In this document: positions 1-18,477 of the stretch, in pieces | How positions within the stretch are numbered: the first letter of the stretch is position 1 | How the letters are laid out: every line of letters begins with the position of its first letter | Origin: Apostichopus japonicus | Taxonomy: Eukaryota > Echinodermata > Holothuroidea > Aspidochirotida > Stichopodidae | Assembly (NCBI RefSeq): GCF_037975245.1 | Contig: NC_092567.1 | Coordinates: 20,211,376-20,275,375 of the forward strand | Length of the DNA: 64,000 nucleotides | Direction of reading: 5' to 3' | Made by a program: the position numbers and the translations under genes | Notes under the pieces: generated by a model | The model's input: only the letters and a program-made list of their open reading frames with translations | Database searches by the model: none | Told to the model about the DNA's origin: nothing

Positions 1-1032
1 CCTTCAGGAGTCAAATGACCTCAAGGTCAGCTGTTTTATGACATACTAAAGTTAAGGCATTTGAAAGTGGCATTGAACTGAAAAATCTTTACCGTGTAGA
101 ATTTTCATACCAGATATTGTGAACGCATTGGTTTCTTCTTTTAGAAAACATAGGAGAACCATCGGTTAATGTCTAAAGGGTGAAATATAGGTCGAAACAG
201 TTACGTATTGAAGTTTTGAGTAGCAGTTAGTGATGTGTGAAGAACATGTCGGTCCCTTCCGTTGTTATGTGAGGCTCTTTAATGCTTGAATCATTACTTT
301 AAAAGTCTGTACCAAACCAGAATGCACTGCCTTTAAGGGGTTTTTACTTTTGACCATGTAGTGAGTGACAGAGTAGGTTGAGGGGTCAAGGGACCAAGTC
401 TATCTCAAATACCCAGATGTGACAGAAGCCATTGTAGACTTGGTTTGGGAGGTGCCAGTGAGGGGGGCTGGGGGAGGAGGGTGCACAGTGAGTTTCAAAG
501 AATCAAAGTGGTGGCAGCAGATAAGGTAGAATTCTGGATTTGAAAAGGAAATTATAAACATGTCTTACAACAAAAAATGTTTTGCTTGCAAGAGTGACTT
601 TTTTAAATTCACTTCTAAAAATGGTCTGTCCCTCTCCTTTCTACCTCCTCCTCCTTCCCCACCCCCTCCTCCGTATCCCTCAACAGTTATTTGCGCCGTA
701 GCATTCGTTCCTGGTCCTGCTGGCTGAGAGGGAAGTCAATTGTTTTGTGCAATATCTGTCTCAGGACACTTCATTTTCTCATTCAAACTTTCATGTTGAA
801 TTTAAATGTCCTCTTTCTGGAATTTTCTGTCTGGAGAGTTTAAGGTAGATGCAGAGGCTTTTTTATTGGTTCAGCCCCCAATCTTTATGCATGCTTTTGT
901 TCTGTTACTGAAGTATAACAACAACCATACAAATTTATTCATGTGACACAGGGAAATGTGATGGGGAGATGATATGTGATGCCACCAGCAAGGACTCTCT
1001 CGTATCTGTTTGTTTGATTATATAGTGGTAGG

Positions 1033-1089
1033 GATTAGGCTAATCACATCTGATTAGGCTAATCACATCTGATTAGGCTAATCACATCT
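1033..1089. repeat. Three perfect 19-bp tandem repeats
   Basis: The 19-bp unit GATTAGGCTAATCACATCT occurs three times without mismatch. The first 13 bases of each unit (GATTAGGCTAATC) are a near-perfect palindrome, so the block could form three small hairpins or act as a cluster of dyad sites. Perfect identity suggests a recent local expansion. Confidence 0.9.
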
Positions 1090-2089
1090 TGATATTTTAA
1101 CACCGATTCCAGTTGTGAACATAACAAACCAAATATGTTAGGTGCGAAACCTTTGGATGTCTATTCCTTATGTGGCTTTATAAAGTGTTATGTTACAGTC
1201 TCCAACCTTTTTTCCAAAAAAATGTTTTATTTCAATCTCAACAAGGATTGCAAAGTAGTACAAATGACATTGAGAGATGCACAACTGGGCTTCCTTTTAT
1301 GTTCTTATTTACGCAGCAGTTCTGGGCTTTAATCTGTAGTACCCCGATGCCTCTGTGGTGTACATACATGCGTCTGACCACAAATGACAGGTATTTTTCA
1401 GACTGAAAGGGGGCACAGAAAGGGGCACTTAGCAGTGGATACCCTGTTTTATTTCCAGTTTAATCCCATTTGTGACCACCTGAACTTTTTCAAGAATGAA
1501 AATAATAAGCAAACTCGATTCCAACTCTTGATATGTGTGGGACAAACCGAAAGCTGTCTTTAAGGGTTGTTAAAGTTTTTTGTGCTTCATTCGGGCCTTT
1601 TTTAAAATTTTTTTTTCGTAACTTGTTCTATAATCCTGCATTTTGGAATTTTGAAAATGTTGTTAAATTTCTTTTATACAATTCTTTTTTAAAGTTAGAA
1701 ATAGAAAAGGAAAAGATAAATTTGTTTTGCCTATACTGTATTTTGATTCAATTGTATTGAGTGATTGGGTCTAAATCCGATTCCAGCGAGAATAAAAAAA
1801 ATATTCTTAAGTTTTTAAGTAAATTCAGAAAAAAAATTAGTCTGGTGGCCTTCCTTTTATGTGCTGTGTCTTTATATTTGATTGTTAGTGTATATTCAGA
1901 ATGAAATTGAAGAAAAGTTTGGAATGGAAATAATTGAGATGAAACTTTTTTTTTTTTTTTTATTAATACTAGTGTCTGTAAATAATCCTCCATGATCATG
2001 CTCATTTGACATGACATTCTTTTTTCTACCATTTTAAGTCAAGTTTACTTTTCTTTTTCTTTTTTATGCTCGGTTCGATCACAGTAGAT

Positions 2090-2560
2090 ACAAAATTGTG
2101 TAATCGCTTCAGAATTTTGCATCTGGCAACTATATGCATACATGCGTTTACATCGGTTGATATAACAACAATAATTTCAAATCTGACAATCTACACCAAA
2201 AATCAATAAGATGGGGGGGGAGTCGATTTTAGCATCTGGCAATTGTATGCAATTGCATGACATTGTCTGGTTGCTTTTCTACTATTTTGATGATATCACT
2301 ATTGTTGCAAAATTTGGCAGTCTGTATCAGAATCAAACAAAGTGGAAGGTACCTTTTGCATCTGGCAACATATATATATATATATATATATTACATATGT
2401 ATTCTTCACATGGTTAGTTGCTGATTAAATCTTGCTAATATAATGATAATTCCCAAAATGTGACAATCTATATCGTATTCAATAAAATTGTGGAGTAGTT
2501 TTTATCATCTGGCAACTACTTGCTATGGTTGGTCTTCATCTTTTAGTTTGTATATTATGC
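2090..2560. repeat. Degenerate tandem repeat, period about 130-140 bp
   Basis: The phrase CATCTGGCAAC/CATCTGGCAAT returns about every 130-150 bp (near 2118, 2232, 2359 and 2505), each followed by an AT-rich part with ATGCAT-like words and then a 'T(C/G)TGACAATCTA'-like phrase with CAATAA. Copies are diverged and one carries a TA run, so this is an old tandem array rather than a gene. Confidence 0.5.
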
Positions 2561-2875
2561 AAAAGAGAGCACATTATCCTTTTTGCTATATTTCTCCGGT
2601 CCCCCTTATTGGCACCAGGGCTGTAGGTCTCCTGACACAACAGCCCCCCCCCCCCCTCCCCACATCGTTAGGCCTACATTACTGACTGCACATTGTCTCT
2701 TCATGGTCATTTGTAAGTTGTTTTTCCTCATCGCAATTGGGGGCTTCCATCTTTTGTTTTTGTTTATGAGAACATTCATTTTTGGGGCCTCTGTAATATA
2801 ATCTTTCTGTCATGAACAAAATGGTCAGGAAAATTCCTAAAGTTCTCCTTTGTTTAGATGTTAGCTCCCATTCAG

Positions 2876-3240
2876 TTTAAAGGCATTGAAGACTCGCCCC
2901 AATCAGTGTGCGGCCATCTGAAAAAGTTAACTTTCCGTTGCTTGCAAGTGACGTTTTGTTCGTGTCGCTACAAAATGCAGACAGTACAGTAATGAAACGT
3001 GATACCTTGTTATCTTTAGCTGGACCTGAGATGTCCATCGCTGTATCGTTTATACACTGTGCTGTGGGTACTGACCGCAGCTGTATGTACTGACTGTACA
3101 CTAGTGTCTAATTACCGACGGTAGCAAGCTGTGTGTGTATTTTCTGGGATCGATGGTGATGTCTAAGACTTCTGTTACACCTCATTCGAAACTAGGTCAG
3201 ATTACCGGCATGAGACGTTTATTTTTGCACACTCTTTAAG
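2876..3240 (+). mobile_element. MITE family A, copy 1 (full length, worn right end)
   Basis: Begins TTTAAAGGCATTGAAGACTC and ends with a degraded CTCTTTAAG. It matches, over almost its whole length, an inverted copy at 29780-30143; its right half matches pieces at 45.8 and 46.6 kb. In the better preserved copies the ends are inverted repeats (TTTAAAGG...GAAGACTCGC). About 365 bp, no coding capacity, so a non-autonomous DNA transposon. A TTAA-like target is possible from the TTTAAA termini but unproven. Confidence 0.75.
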
Positions 3241-3740
3241 CCAGTGTCCACAGTCTTTCAGTTTCTCTTAAATTTTTTTTTTTTTTTCGATAAACAAGTT
3301 GGTCATGCAACACTTTGATGTGAATTTTAGCTTGTTTTGTACTCTGTATAGTTTGTACCAAAGTTTAAGTACATTTTATTATGTTTTTTTTAGTCATGCA
3401 GCTATATAAAAGCTCTTTATTACAGCTATTGTTAGCAACAAGGGTCAGTAGTACGGTGGTTACTATAGTATGTATAAAATTTCACCCAAAGGTGATCGGT
3501 TGTATCTGTCATGCGATATCAGCATATATTATACCAAGTATAATATCCCGTTTAATATTCGAAATGTCAGAATTCATTGCTCGACTGCCATTTGTGTTTT
3601 TCTTTTATTTCTAGCTTCATTATCCAGGCACTATTTCCATATCCACTATGTAGAATGGGAATTAATTTTTTCTAGTATATTCTAACATTGTATACATGCA
3701 TGTGAGAACATGTATGCTCCTGTACAGAAGATACTGTTTT

Positions 3741-3809
3741 GTTTTGATTCATGAGGGGGTAGAGCAGGGGCAAGCCCCTGCTCTACCATTCCTGCATGAA
3801 TGACAAAAC
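3741..3809. repeat. Small foldback with a 13-bp perfect hairpin
   Basis: Positions 3759-3786 form a perfect 13-bp stem (GTAGAGCAGGGGC paired with its complement) around a 2-nt AA loop. Outside it GTTTTGATTCATG (3741 on) pairs imperfectly with CATGAATGACAAAAC (to 3809). The layout is that of a tiny foldback element. Confidence 0.8.
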
Positions 3810-5336
3810 CAGCAATCAATTGTAATAAAAGAGAAAAACAGGAAAGGCAGTAGGTTAGATACTGGCACACCATGTCTTGGTGTTAGCTTTAGTCTAGTTT
3901 TAATGCAAATTAACAAAATGGTCATTCCTTTCTCACATTATATTGTTTACAAAATTTAGAAAACAAACCACTTAGGTCACCGTAATGACAGAGATCCATA
4001 TAGTCTCTTGTTTCATATCGTTGTGAAAGTATCATCTATTAAATTTACGTATTGAGCTATCAGATTTGATCAGTAGTGCAGTTATGTTTGAAATTTATAT
4101 ATTGTCATGGTATAACATGCTTGTATATACTAACCTTTGTATTCCAATATCAGTACCCAGTGTACCCTTCTGTGGTGTCTATTGTATAATGACCGATGAT
4201 AAAGAAGTATTATGGAATAAAATTTACAGCTTGTCAGTAGTATATGTCTTAGTTTTGTCTTTTTATCCTCTAGTTGTATCATACAAAATAGGCTATCTCT
4301 GGCAAAGCTTTGCACTGATTACACAATTATTTGCAAATATAGGGAAACATTTTTTTTTGGGGGGGGGGGCTGTGGCATTCCCCTGACTGGTAAAAGCGGC
4401 GGGCTGTAACCCCCCCCCCCCCCGCATAGTACGCCACTGCTGGAAATAAATTCCATAATTTCTAGCAATTTGCAAACGTACATCAACAGCCACAGTGTTC
4501 GACTCAAGCCACTTTGGGTCAATTATACATATCATGTGCCTGTGTAGAAGCTGACAGGAAATATCGTCGTTATAAAAAGTCGTTATAGCAATCATTAACT
4601 ACAGGAAATATTTTGTTTCATTTGTACTTTAACCTTATTCCCGGCCTACAAGTTACACTTTCGTTTTTTATTCTGTATATGCGCACTACAATGTTACAAA
4701 ATAAAGGGAGATTTCCAAGGTTATTTTTGTCTACACAAAACTCGACATTGAATACAACTTATCTATAGATTAAACTTGTACACGACCTTTACTCTCTTTT
4801 GAACTTATCTATGTTTTATTATTCTGTGTTTATCTGGAGTAGTTCAACGTGTAGTCGATGCAATCGGAACTTTATGTCTAAGGTTGACTGAGTAACGTAT
4901 ATAAATAAATACTTAGCCTTTGTTCTACGGTGTCAGGGGAACTAGTAGATTGTACATTCTAGAATAATGTTTAGGCCTACCGTCTGCGTGATAAAGACAT
5001 GCTAGTGTGGTGGAATAAGCAAGGAACTATATAGTGCACTCACATGAATGATACAGGCGTAGGCTACGTTCGTATGCACAGTGTTTTACAGCAAGCTTCT
5101 TGTACTATATACACTGTTAGCTATGGCTATATATTCAATCTCAAGGTAGCCACCTTCTCATGATTTCATTTTCGTGATTTTTGAGAAAAACTAGGTTTGA
5201 AGTAATTTGTGATCGATCAGCGGTATATTGCTTACGAACTAGAAAGAATTAAGACTTTATGTGAACGCGGCCGTATAATAAGTCTTGCGTTTTGTACGAG
5301 CATACATGCATGACTATATACTATATGTTAGTCAGT

Positions 5337-10242
<4,906 letters not shown>

Positions 10243-11739
10243 TATCTTTTAAACCAGCTATTTCCGTTAATTTCACGATTTTTTTTTCAAAATCCTGTAG
10301 TTGAGTTTCAAAGAAATCCCATAATATCATTAGATTGACTGGTCAAGTCTTTTATGTTCAAATAATGAAAGTAATGCTAAAGTGCATTTTTAAAACACCT
10401 TACGTTTTCTCTGTGGTTTATGCTCATTTTGAGAAAAAAAGTGTCTTGTCAACGAAATGTCAATAACCAAAATGAATCACTTCTAACAGTACTTGCTTAT
10501 TAAACACATTCGTTGCGTGAAAGTTTTTATAACCATTTTTTTATGTCTTTGTGTCTTATAAATTGTAATCGTAATTAGATTAATATTCGTTGTGATGGTT
10601 TAATTTGCCAACCAAATGCAGAAAGGAACAGAAAAATTCAACATAATTAATTTTTAATAACCAACGACAAAGAGCAGCTGAAATACCTTAAGTCAGAGAC
10701 AAAACCAAAGGAAGATAAAGCAAAACAAAAAATAAAGTTTGTCTCATATCATGTTGATTTTCAAAGAATTACGAAATATTTTAACAAATGTATAAATTTA
10801 AAGAGGACGTGATAGTTTTATATAATTGTAGATGATCTTGTAGGAACATTTTTTAAATAATATTTCACTTCTTTATGGAATATAATCGCACAAGATAACA
10901 CTGCATGTTAATGTACAGAAAGACTTAAGTTAAGCTTTTCTTACTGAGATGTTATAAAAAAAAAGTTTCACCAAACAATACTGAATATCATTTTCTTATA
11001 TCTGCTATTTTGATCTTCGAGATGTTCATTTCGTTAAATTTATTTTCTTTCGGCCACTTCACTAAGAAAATGCTTGATATATATATATGGCCCTGGGTGG
11101 TTGAAGGCGACTCCCGTATGGAGGTTCTAGTGTTCCCCCTCCCGCAAAAATAGGTGCGTTTTGAGGCAATATTTGGTGTGTCATCGATCGACAAGTTATA
11201 TATAGCCTGCTAAAGTTTTGGCTGGCAGTGAATCATAGCCGGAACTATTATCGAACATATTTTGTGGCGTAGTTGTTAACTTGTTAGCACGATTACCCGT
11301 ACATGTATTAATCGTTAGATGTGAAATATTTGGAAACACAACTACAGATTGGTTGTTTGTGGCACATGGCGCTGGTGGTACAACAGGCTCCCCACCCCCT
11401 CCCTCCCTCCCTCCCTTCCACATCGGTGCCAACTCCTGCAGGTTTCGTGGGTTGTTTGGCGAAATGCGGTAATTCGATGTACATTGTCAGAATTGTAATA
11501 AACAGTATTAGAGAAAGAACTAAGGTAGGCTATAAATATCGCTATTTATGTCAGAAAAAATAAGAAGGAAATACATAGGAAAGAAAAAGAACAACTCCCA
11601 ATGATGACAAGGATAACGTCTGTGATACGAAGACTCACTATCACTTTCTACCCTCGCCTGATGTATGCCAATAGGACGAAACCAACTGTGAATATTTAAT
11701 ATGACATATGTACACATACATATACATTAAAGTAAATAG

Positions 11740-12137
<398 letters not shown>

Positions 12138-12143
12138 CTAAGA

Positions 12144-15100
12144 TCAACGGCGAGATTCGAACGAAAGATCATACGTTGGTAAAGGCCTATAATGGAATGT
12201 TTTAAGAGTTTCGTTCACATCTAGGATGTAACGGTGCAACATATCGGGGAACGGAACTTGAAAATCGATATGTTTCTGATTTTGCCAGGCATTTAACCGA
12301 ACTGCACATCGGACTCTATCCGGTAAAATCGGTTGTCTCAAAAACTGCAACATTTTGATCAATTCTCTGACTGGATTCTCTGTTAAGTCCTCGTAGAATA
12401 TGACTAACAGCCGTTTGCTATTTTGGATCCAACTTATATTTGTCGACCTCCATCTCTCCACACGCCATGTGACAAAGTGGTGCCATTGTACTAGAAACGA
12501 AGTAAACAGAAACACCGAGATTTAAGTAGACATAAATGGCCACATACAGACATATTACTTTAGATGGAAGACGTACGGTATAGAATAATCTTTCCACTCG
12601 CCCCCACCCCTAATTCCCTCACCTCATCCCAACTGCAAATTTCTTTTTGGTGCCATTTACGAAAACTAAGCGAAATTAGGTCAGCTATATCTGTCTTGGT
12701 ACAGTAGTCTATGTCCACACACATACACACAGAGAGACACAAATAACATTAATATAAACATTTAATAACATTTATATAAAAGAACAAAGGATATTCTTTG
12801 TTCTTCGAGTCCCGCAATACCGGATATGTCAAAGAGCACCCCCTGACGTAACATCATCATGATCTTACGGTTACAGCCGCCGTGTAAGCGGACAGGGGTT
12901 GAGAGTGGATCAACTTGTTTGATTTTCGTGCCCAGAGGCACCTATATTGGGTGACGTCTTTTAAAAATTACCGTATAGGCTATATCAAAAATATTCAGGT
13001 GAGCTTTTGTTTGTTATACTACCAATGTTTAGTATGCTAAAGGAAATTGCCAAAATAAACTTTTGGAGGAAGACTTCTCTGAAGATTTTAAGCATTGAAA
13101 CTTTACTCTCAGACATCACCATCTGATCGAGACTAAAATAATGTTCTATGGGTATATCCGCCGTTTAAAGACACGTAAAGCAAGTTAATATAGCCTGACC
13201 ATTTTCTGTCTTCCTAGCATATTTGGTACATTGTTTGATGCGGTGCTTTATAACATGTTTATAACATGTATATACTTACTCGGGTTCTTGATTAACGCGA
13301 CCCCGTCCTCCTCGGTGAGCAGAGGATTTGCTTCTTTGTGGGAGCGAAAAAACTCCGATATTAAGGAATGCGTTGGATTTCTCATGAGCAAAATAGCACC
13401 AGCTTCAAATCTCTGTATAGTCGTGGTATCGAATTCATGTGTTTTAACACAGACAGTATTCTGTAAGGCTCCTGTTATTCCTGAAAGACAGAAGGTTGTA
13501 TTATAGCAAAATAATCTCTTAATGAAATTGCGGTGGAGCCAAGATTGAGGGGCCGCACAAGTGTCACGTGTCCACCCTGATTTCAGTCTACATGTTGTAT
13601 ACTGCACAGTAAACTATTTAGCTGCATCTAAGCCCTAACCAATGTTCTACTTCCAAACAGAAATGAAAATTAATTCGGAGAAAAATGCAGCAGAATCCCA
13701 TTAAAGAACTAAAAAACAAAAATTGAAAAACAAATCAAAACAAGAAAACACTGTTTTGTGTTTGGTTGATTTTGTGATATACAGTATTCTATAACATCAT
13801 ACAACTATTTTGGGGGCGTTACAGCCTTATCTTATAGTCGCTTTTATCTCAAAAAGGGGGTGGGGGTAGCAGCCCCAACCTTTCAAAGTCATTCGAGGGG
13901 TTCAATTATTTTTTTTTAATTTCAACCGGCGAAGAATTAAGAGGGAGCATTTATTAGCACAACCTTGCAGTTAGAGTTCATTATATAAATAGTGTATTGC
14001 TGGGGTGGGCGGGGGGTGGGGGGTAAACCACAGACCCCTACATGGAAGTCAGTTTTAATAACCATATAGGGCAACACCCCGCATTTATAAAATCCTTAAT
14101 TCGCCTTTATTCCTTCCATGTAGATTCAGGCGCTTCCTAACCAGTCGGTGGAAACATCAGTCTGAGGAGTATCATCCGATCGGAATTGCCACCTCCACCC
14201 CTCCCACCCCACCCACCCCTCCCCATCCTCCCCTTCCTGCACCTTTGAAATCATGTGCTCGCCACGGTGTCTTCATAGTCTAGCTTCCGTTTACCTATAA
14301 TTTAATTCTGTCATTCGATTTAGGAAATTATATGTTTGGTTGGGGAGCGGGTGGGGTCTGGTTGGGGGTATTGTTAGGAGTCTGTTTGACCATGTACCTT
14401 GAAGTTCATACACGCTGCCTGTGTATATCCCTGTTGCAATATGTAACATCTTCCTAGTCCAGGAATTTCCACAGCGAGGGAAACTAGCGAGTGCCATCAG
14501 GGGCATGGAATTGTTGGGAGCCACTGTGACTTCTGCTAGCATTTTGTGGCATACCGAATCATCTGAGAAGAAAAATTTTAGAGAAAAAAAATTAAGATAC
14601 ATCACAAAAACAGATGTACGTCCAAAAACAACAAATTTTGATAATAGTTTACTAGGTTTATAAGTGAGTCATTCCATATTATAAAATCAATTTTTATGAC
14701 CCAACGGAGCAAGATGTGCCGTGTTACACAATAGCCAAAGGAGGGATTGTGCTTAAACTAGTACACTAGTAAGGTCACCGAGCCCTCTATGACCACATCT
14801 AGGCAAAACATATATACCAACGTTCAGTTTTTGGTTGGTACCTGAAACATTTCTAACGGAGGTGGGTGGGCATATAGTTACTTGTCTACAGGGGATACTG
14901 TATACGAACCCGACTGTAGTTGAAGAATGAACATAGTGTAGCTTCCCAGATGTAGGTTAAGGTTCGAGGTGGTGTGAGGGTCGTTTTGGGACTGGTCAGC
15001 CTCACATCTACATTTGTGCGGAGTTGTGGGGAGGTACATCTTGATCGTTGCAGCCATCTCGTAATACTGGCATAAGTATACTTTTCAATACCGCCGAGTG

Positions 15101-15564
15101 CCGGGGGGGGGGGGGTGCTTCTCAATGCCTTTACCACCACCCCAATGCCCCCACCCACACACATGCAGCTCGAGCTGCAAAATCAATATGACCGATGAAT
15201 CTACTTTCTATGTAACCATTTGAGGCGATTGATCCCCTCCCCCGGTCCCCCCCCCCCCACACACACAGCACCACCTCAATAACTGATAAAGCTTTTCCAA
15301 AAAGTAAGATGTAAAAACGTTCCTATAGTTGACTTTTAAATTTGCGATTTAACTTCTCTTACCAAACGGTTGGTCCAAAGTCTTTGCAATCTCACTAACC
15401 ACCTGTTCATCGACATCTAGTATCGGATCGTATTCCGGTAAAGTGGCTAACTTCAAACGAGGTGGATTCCTGTCTTCCAACCGTGGCACGAACGTCTCCA
15501 AAAGTACGAGAAAGATGATAACTAATGTGACACAAATTACCTTAGCCGGTGAAATCATCATCAT
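12144..15564 (-). CDS. WSCD-family type II membrane sulfotransferase, 4 exons
   Basis: Predicted Golgi enzyme moving sulfate from PAPS to a glycan; the vertebrate WSCD proteins are sialate O-sulfotransferases, but the substrate here is unknown. Exons, in gene order: 15564-15363, 14562-14398, 13480-13280, 12490-12144, all in phase 1 with GT-AG borders, giving 304 aa. Residues about 6-22 (AKVICVTLVIIFLVLLE) form one N-terminal membrane anchor. Exon 2 holds the 5'-phosphosulfate loop (ASFPRCGNSWTRKML) and GIYTGS; exon 3 has VKTHE and the 3'-phosphate motif ILLMRNPTHSLISEF; exon 4 has the YEDL motif and the C-terminal helices. Length and order match the short invertebrate type (Drosophila CG9164-like), which lacks the two WSC domains of vertebrate WSCD1/2. 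First of three in-frame ATGs used. Confidence 0.88.
12830..12965 (+). repeat. Interspersed repeat shared with 41640-41800, copy 1
   Basis: Shares with the 41.7-kb copy the ordered phrases CGGTTACAG, GAGAGTGGATCA, TTCGTGCCCAG and TTGGGTGAC. In intron 3 of the sulfotransferase gene. Family not identified; the degree of divergence suggests an old SINE or MITE. Confidence 0.5.
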
Positions 15565-15773
15565 TTTATTTCCTGTAGAAAGATTACCGGAAGTACCGGA
15601 AACATTTATTAGACATTTAATACAGCTGCAACTGCAAGAATAAGGCGAACGGGGGGGGGGGGGGGGGACGAAGGATTGGAAATGGTGGGATATATATAGG
15701 GGCGAACCCATATTATTTGGGGGTGGGGGTAAAATGGGGGTGCAGCCTTGGTGTCACGTAGGTACGGTATGAC

Positions 15774-15814
<41 letters not shown>

Positions 15815-15816
15815 TG

Positions 15817-15911
<95 letters not shown>

Positions 15912-17314
15912 CAGTTCTTATATAGCGCATCTTACAATAAAGTCTCGCCGCGCTGTACAAAAGAAAGTGAAAGATATGTACACAATATACAATAAGAGTA
16001 AACATAACAATTATAACAATGAAAACAGGTGTGTCTTCAAAACAGTTTTGAACATCTCCACAGACACGACATTCTTTATGTTGAGTGGGAGTTTATTCCA
16101 AAGGAGGGTTGAGGAGTACTGGAAAGATCGCTCGCCGTAAGATTTAGACTATGTAAGGGGGTGCGAGGTCCTCTCCCATTTAAAATAAAAAATGTGATGT
16201 CATTTTTTAGTAATAGGTTTTAAACTAGGTATGCACTCAAGGTAATTGTGCTAATACCTGTTTTAATTGTTGTTTGAGGGTTTGAAGTGGGGGTTGGGGG
16301 AGGGGGTAAGTTCAAAGATTTGTGCTCGAAAGCTGGTTTTACCTAACGTTTTTAAGCCACTAACAAAGGAATCTCATTTATTATGCGAAACGTATATACA
16401 TGACTACATGTAAATATGCCAACTAAGTAATTACTTTGGTTCGGCGGGTTACAAATTTTGCACCCTGAACTTTGTCATATTTGCGATCCCATTATTACAC
16501 GTACGTATTCATCGAAATCATTCGTTTTACGGTGAGTCTTACCGCCGTAACTAAAGGTGATATTTAAAGTTTGTATGAAGACATGTAATTATAAAACTTA
16601 CCTTATAACATTACACCGTCTATATATGGTAGTGAACTTACAAACAGACTTCTCACCCAAATTAGATCTGCATTGATTTCACCGTTGCAGGAGTTGAATC
16701 CCGTTAAACATTCCACTTCATAATGTTCCGAAACTTCCAGGTGGATATATAAGTCAACTATTAAGTGCTAGTATGCTCAGAAGAACTCGCAATAACAATT
16801 ATTTTAATCTCCCGTGTTTATATAAAGTACAGTAGATACCAGCGCGCGTGGCTCTGCCGTATAGTAGTTTATCAAGTTTTTGTTAGCTGGCTTTGCGGAT
16901 ACCGTAATGGATAAACGTGCAGACGGATTAGTTTGGTAACTTGTTGCACGTTTCCGGTAGAACAGCTGAATGGTGGCAAATGGCAGACAGATGTGATCAT
17001 GATAACGGGACGCGTATTTTTTTCCCAGGACGAACGTGGGCATCCTCCTATTAGAGTATATATCAATCCGCCCGGATGTTCTCCTATTTTAGGAAAAGTG
17101 CCAACATAACTTGCATGTGATAAGTGAAGATTGAGGTACTATGTTGCCGCCATATCGATCTGACGTTTCTTTATGTAGCTACAAACGCAGCCAGTGTACT
17201 AGTATTATCGCTGTGATAGTATTCATAAACAAAATATCGCTAAAACGAAGAGAGAAATGTTTTTTCCTACCCATTTTTTTTTGGACTCTAGTTTTCCTCA
17301 TTCCTGTCCGCTAA
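15565..17314. other. Intergenic stretch between the sulfotransferase and the small minus-strand gene
   Basis: Contains the 5' flank of the sulfotransferase gene, a G run at 15651-15667, an ATA/AAT array, and downstream of the array (15911-16140) a phrase of the type TTATATAGCGCATCTTACA, which commonly follows such arrays in invertebrate genomes and is probably the tail of an interspersed repeat. Nothing else recognisable. Confidence 0.55.
15774..15910. repeat. ATA/AAT trinucleotide array
   Basis: About 137 bp of ATA repeats with one GATGAT interruption near 15812. The long poly-Ile and poly-Tyr frames over it are artefacts. Confidence 0.95.
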
Positions 17315-17811
17315 CTACGGTGACCCCGTTCTCGTGACCTCTGCCTTCTCCTGACTGTCTGTGAGAAAAGAAAATATAGAGTGGTTTGATACTAATGGTG
17401 TGTTTATTGGCAGAAATTTCTCAATCATGATGCCACTGCTATGGTCGAAGGGCATTAGAAGCAATGGCACCTAACATATGGGAAGTCGTGGGATTCAAGC
17501 CGTGGCAGGCCAAAGTATGGTTGGCTTTTCATCCAGGGAGATCCACAATTTTCCCTTCAGAAATGGATCTTCCAAACTGAAATGAACCTTAAATGTTAAT
17601 TAAATAGCCAACCGACGTGAAGTATAAGTCATAAGCAATTCGGCTTCTCCCATATGCATATGTGACTGCTAGCATTCAATGCTTGGTTATGCATTATTAT
17701 CGTGAGTTTACCTATATCATACTCAGTCTGTTCACACAACACAAATTCAATAATATCGGCGTTCCATGGCTTTTCGGATAACGTTGCTATGTTCTTGTTT
17801 GCCAACTGCAT
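17315..17811 (-). CDS. Small protein of unknown function, 2 coding exons, abutting the MULE
   Basis: Exon 17811-17712 ends in a consensus donor (G|GTAAAC). The next exon, 17358-17315, follows a strong acceptor (TTTTCTTTTCTCACAG), and the phase is kept, giving 47 aa: it begins MQLANKNIATLSEKPWNADI and ends EKAEVTRTGSP. No family recognised. The start codon ends one base before the transposon's target duplication (17812-17821). Reading past the duplication at the other side of the transposon, the same frame is open for 11 more codons to an ATG at 26138 (MKILASALLFG), a hydrophobic start. So the original gene may have had a longer N-terminus and the transposon may have cut it. The model rests on splice sites and phase only. 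Confidence 0.4.
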
Positions 17812-17821
17812 TCCAAACAAC
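17812..17821. repeat. Left target-site duplication of the MULE
   Basis: TCCAAACAAC, identical to 26109-26118 on the far side of the element; ten of ten bases match. Confidence 0.92.
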
Positions 17822-17884
17822 GGCTGAGGTTAGTTCCAAGGTGTTTCGACAACAGAGAAGTTGACCTGTGACGTACTTCCGTTT
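17822..17884 (+). repeat. Left terminal inverted repeat of the MULE
   Basis: Outer 33 bp identical to the reverse complement of 26076-26108. The remaining part matches with small differences (AGTTGACCT, ACTTCCGTTT shared). It contains the 17-bp word CAAGGTGTTTCGACAAC that makes up the internal minisatellite. Confidence 0.93.
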
Positions 17885-18477
17885 TCAAGAGCCCTCTCTA
17901 GTATTCCCATTGCAATGGCGCGAAATGGAAAGTGTAAATTACTTGTACAAGTTGTTGATGACGGCTACTCAGGCTGAAGATTAACCTGAAGATGACGGCA
18001 ACTGGGCAGCATGGGTTTGAAGCCTGGACGTAAAGATTAGACCTAAATGTATTCTCTCGACTTGAACTTTTAACGTTTGAGAAAATTATATGAGCCAGGC
18101 TTTGTTGCAGGTTGTAGCTGCCACAGCTTAGGCCCCAAGATGTAGCCTAAGGTACTGTAGGCCTAACGGCATAACCGTTAGCCTAATGGTTGGTGAATTA
18201 CTCTGTTGAACAGCTATGTTTAAACGAAATTGGGGGTCGATGGGGGCAGGCATAAATTTTGATAAGAATTATATTTCTAGTGGAGGTGCTTATAAGTTAT
18301 AGGTGTTTTGAAAGGAAGGAAAGTCATTTCTAGTAATATCAGGAGGCATGCTAAGGTACACCTAGGCCTAGGCCTAGTTACACAAGTTACACTACAGGGA
18401 TAAGCTGAAGATTGTCTTTACCAATGCTAGAAGTATTTGTAAAATTTTTGCTGAATTTACTGTTCTTCTTGAGGATC

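Larger units (their letters stand above)
1..5336. other. Gene-free stretch upstream of the ADP-ribosyl cyclase gene
   Basis: No reading frame here resembles a known protein and none combines good splice sites with phase. The stretch holds only repeats, listed separately: a 19-bp triplet repeat, a degenerate tandem block at about 2.09-2.56 kb, a MITE copy at 2.88-3.24 kb, and a hairpin at 3.74 kb. Homopolymer runs of T, G and C are common. It could include the 3' UTR of a gene lying to the left, but nothing in the sequence proves that. Confidence 0.6.
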
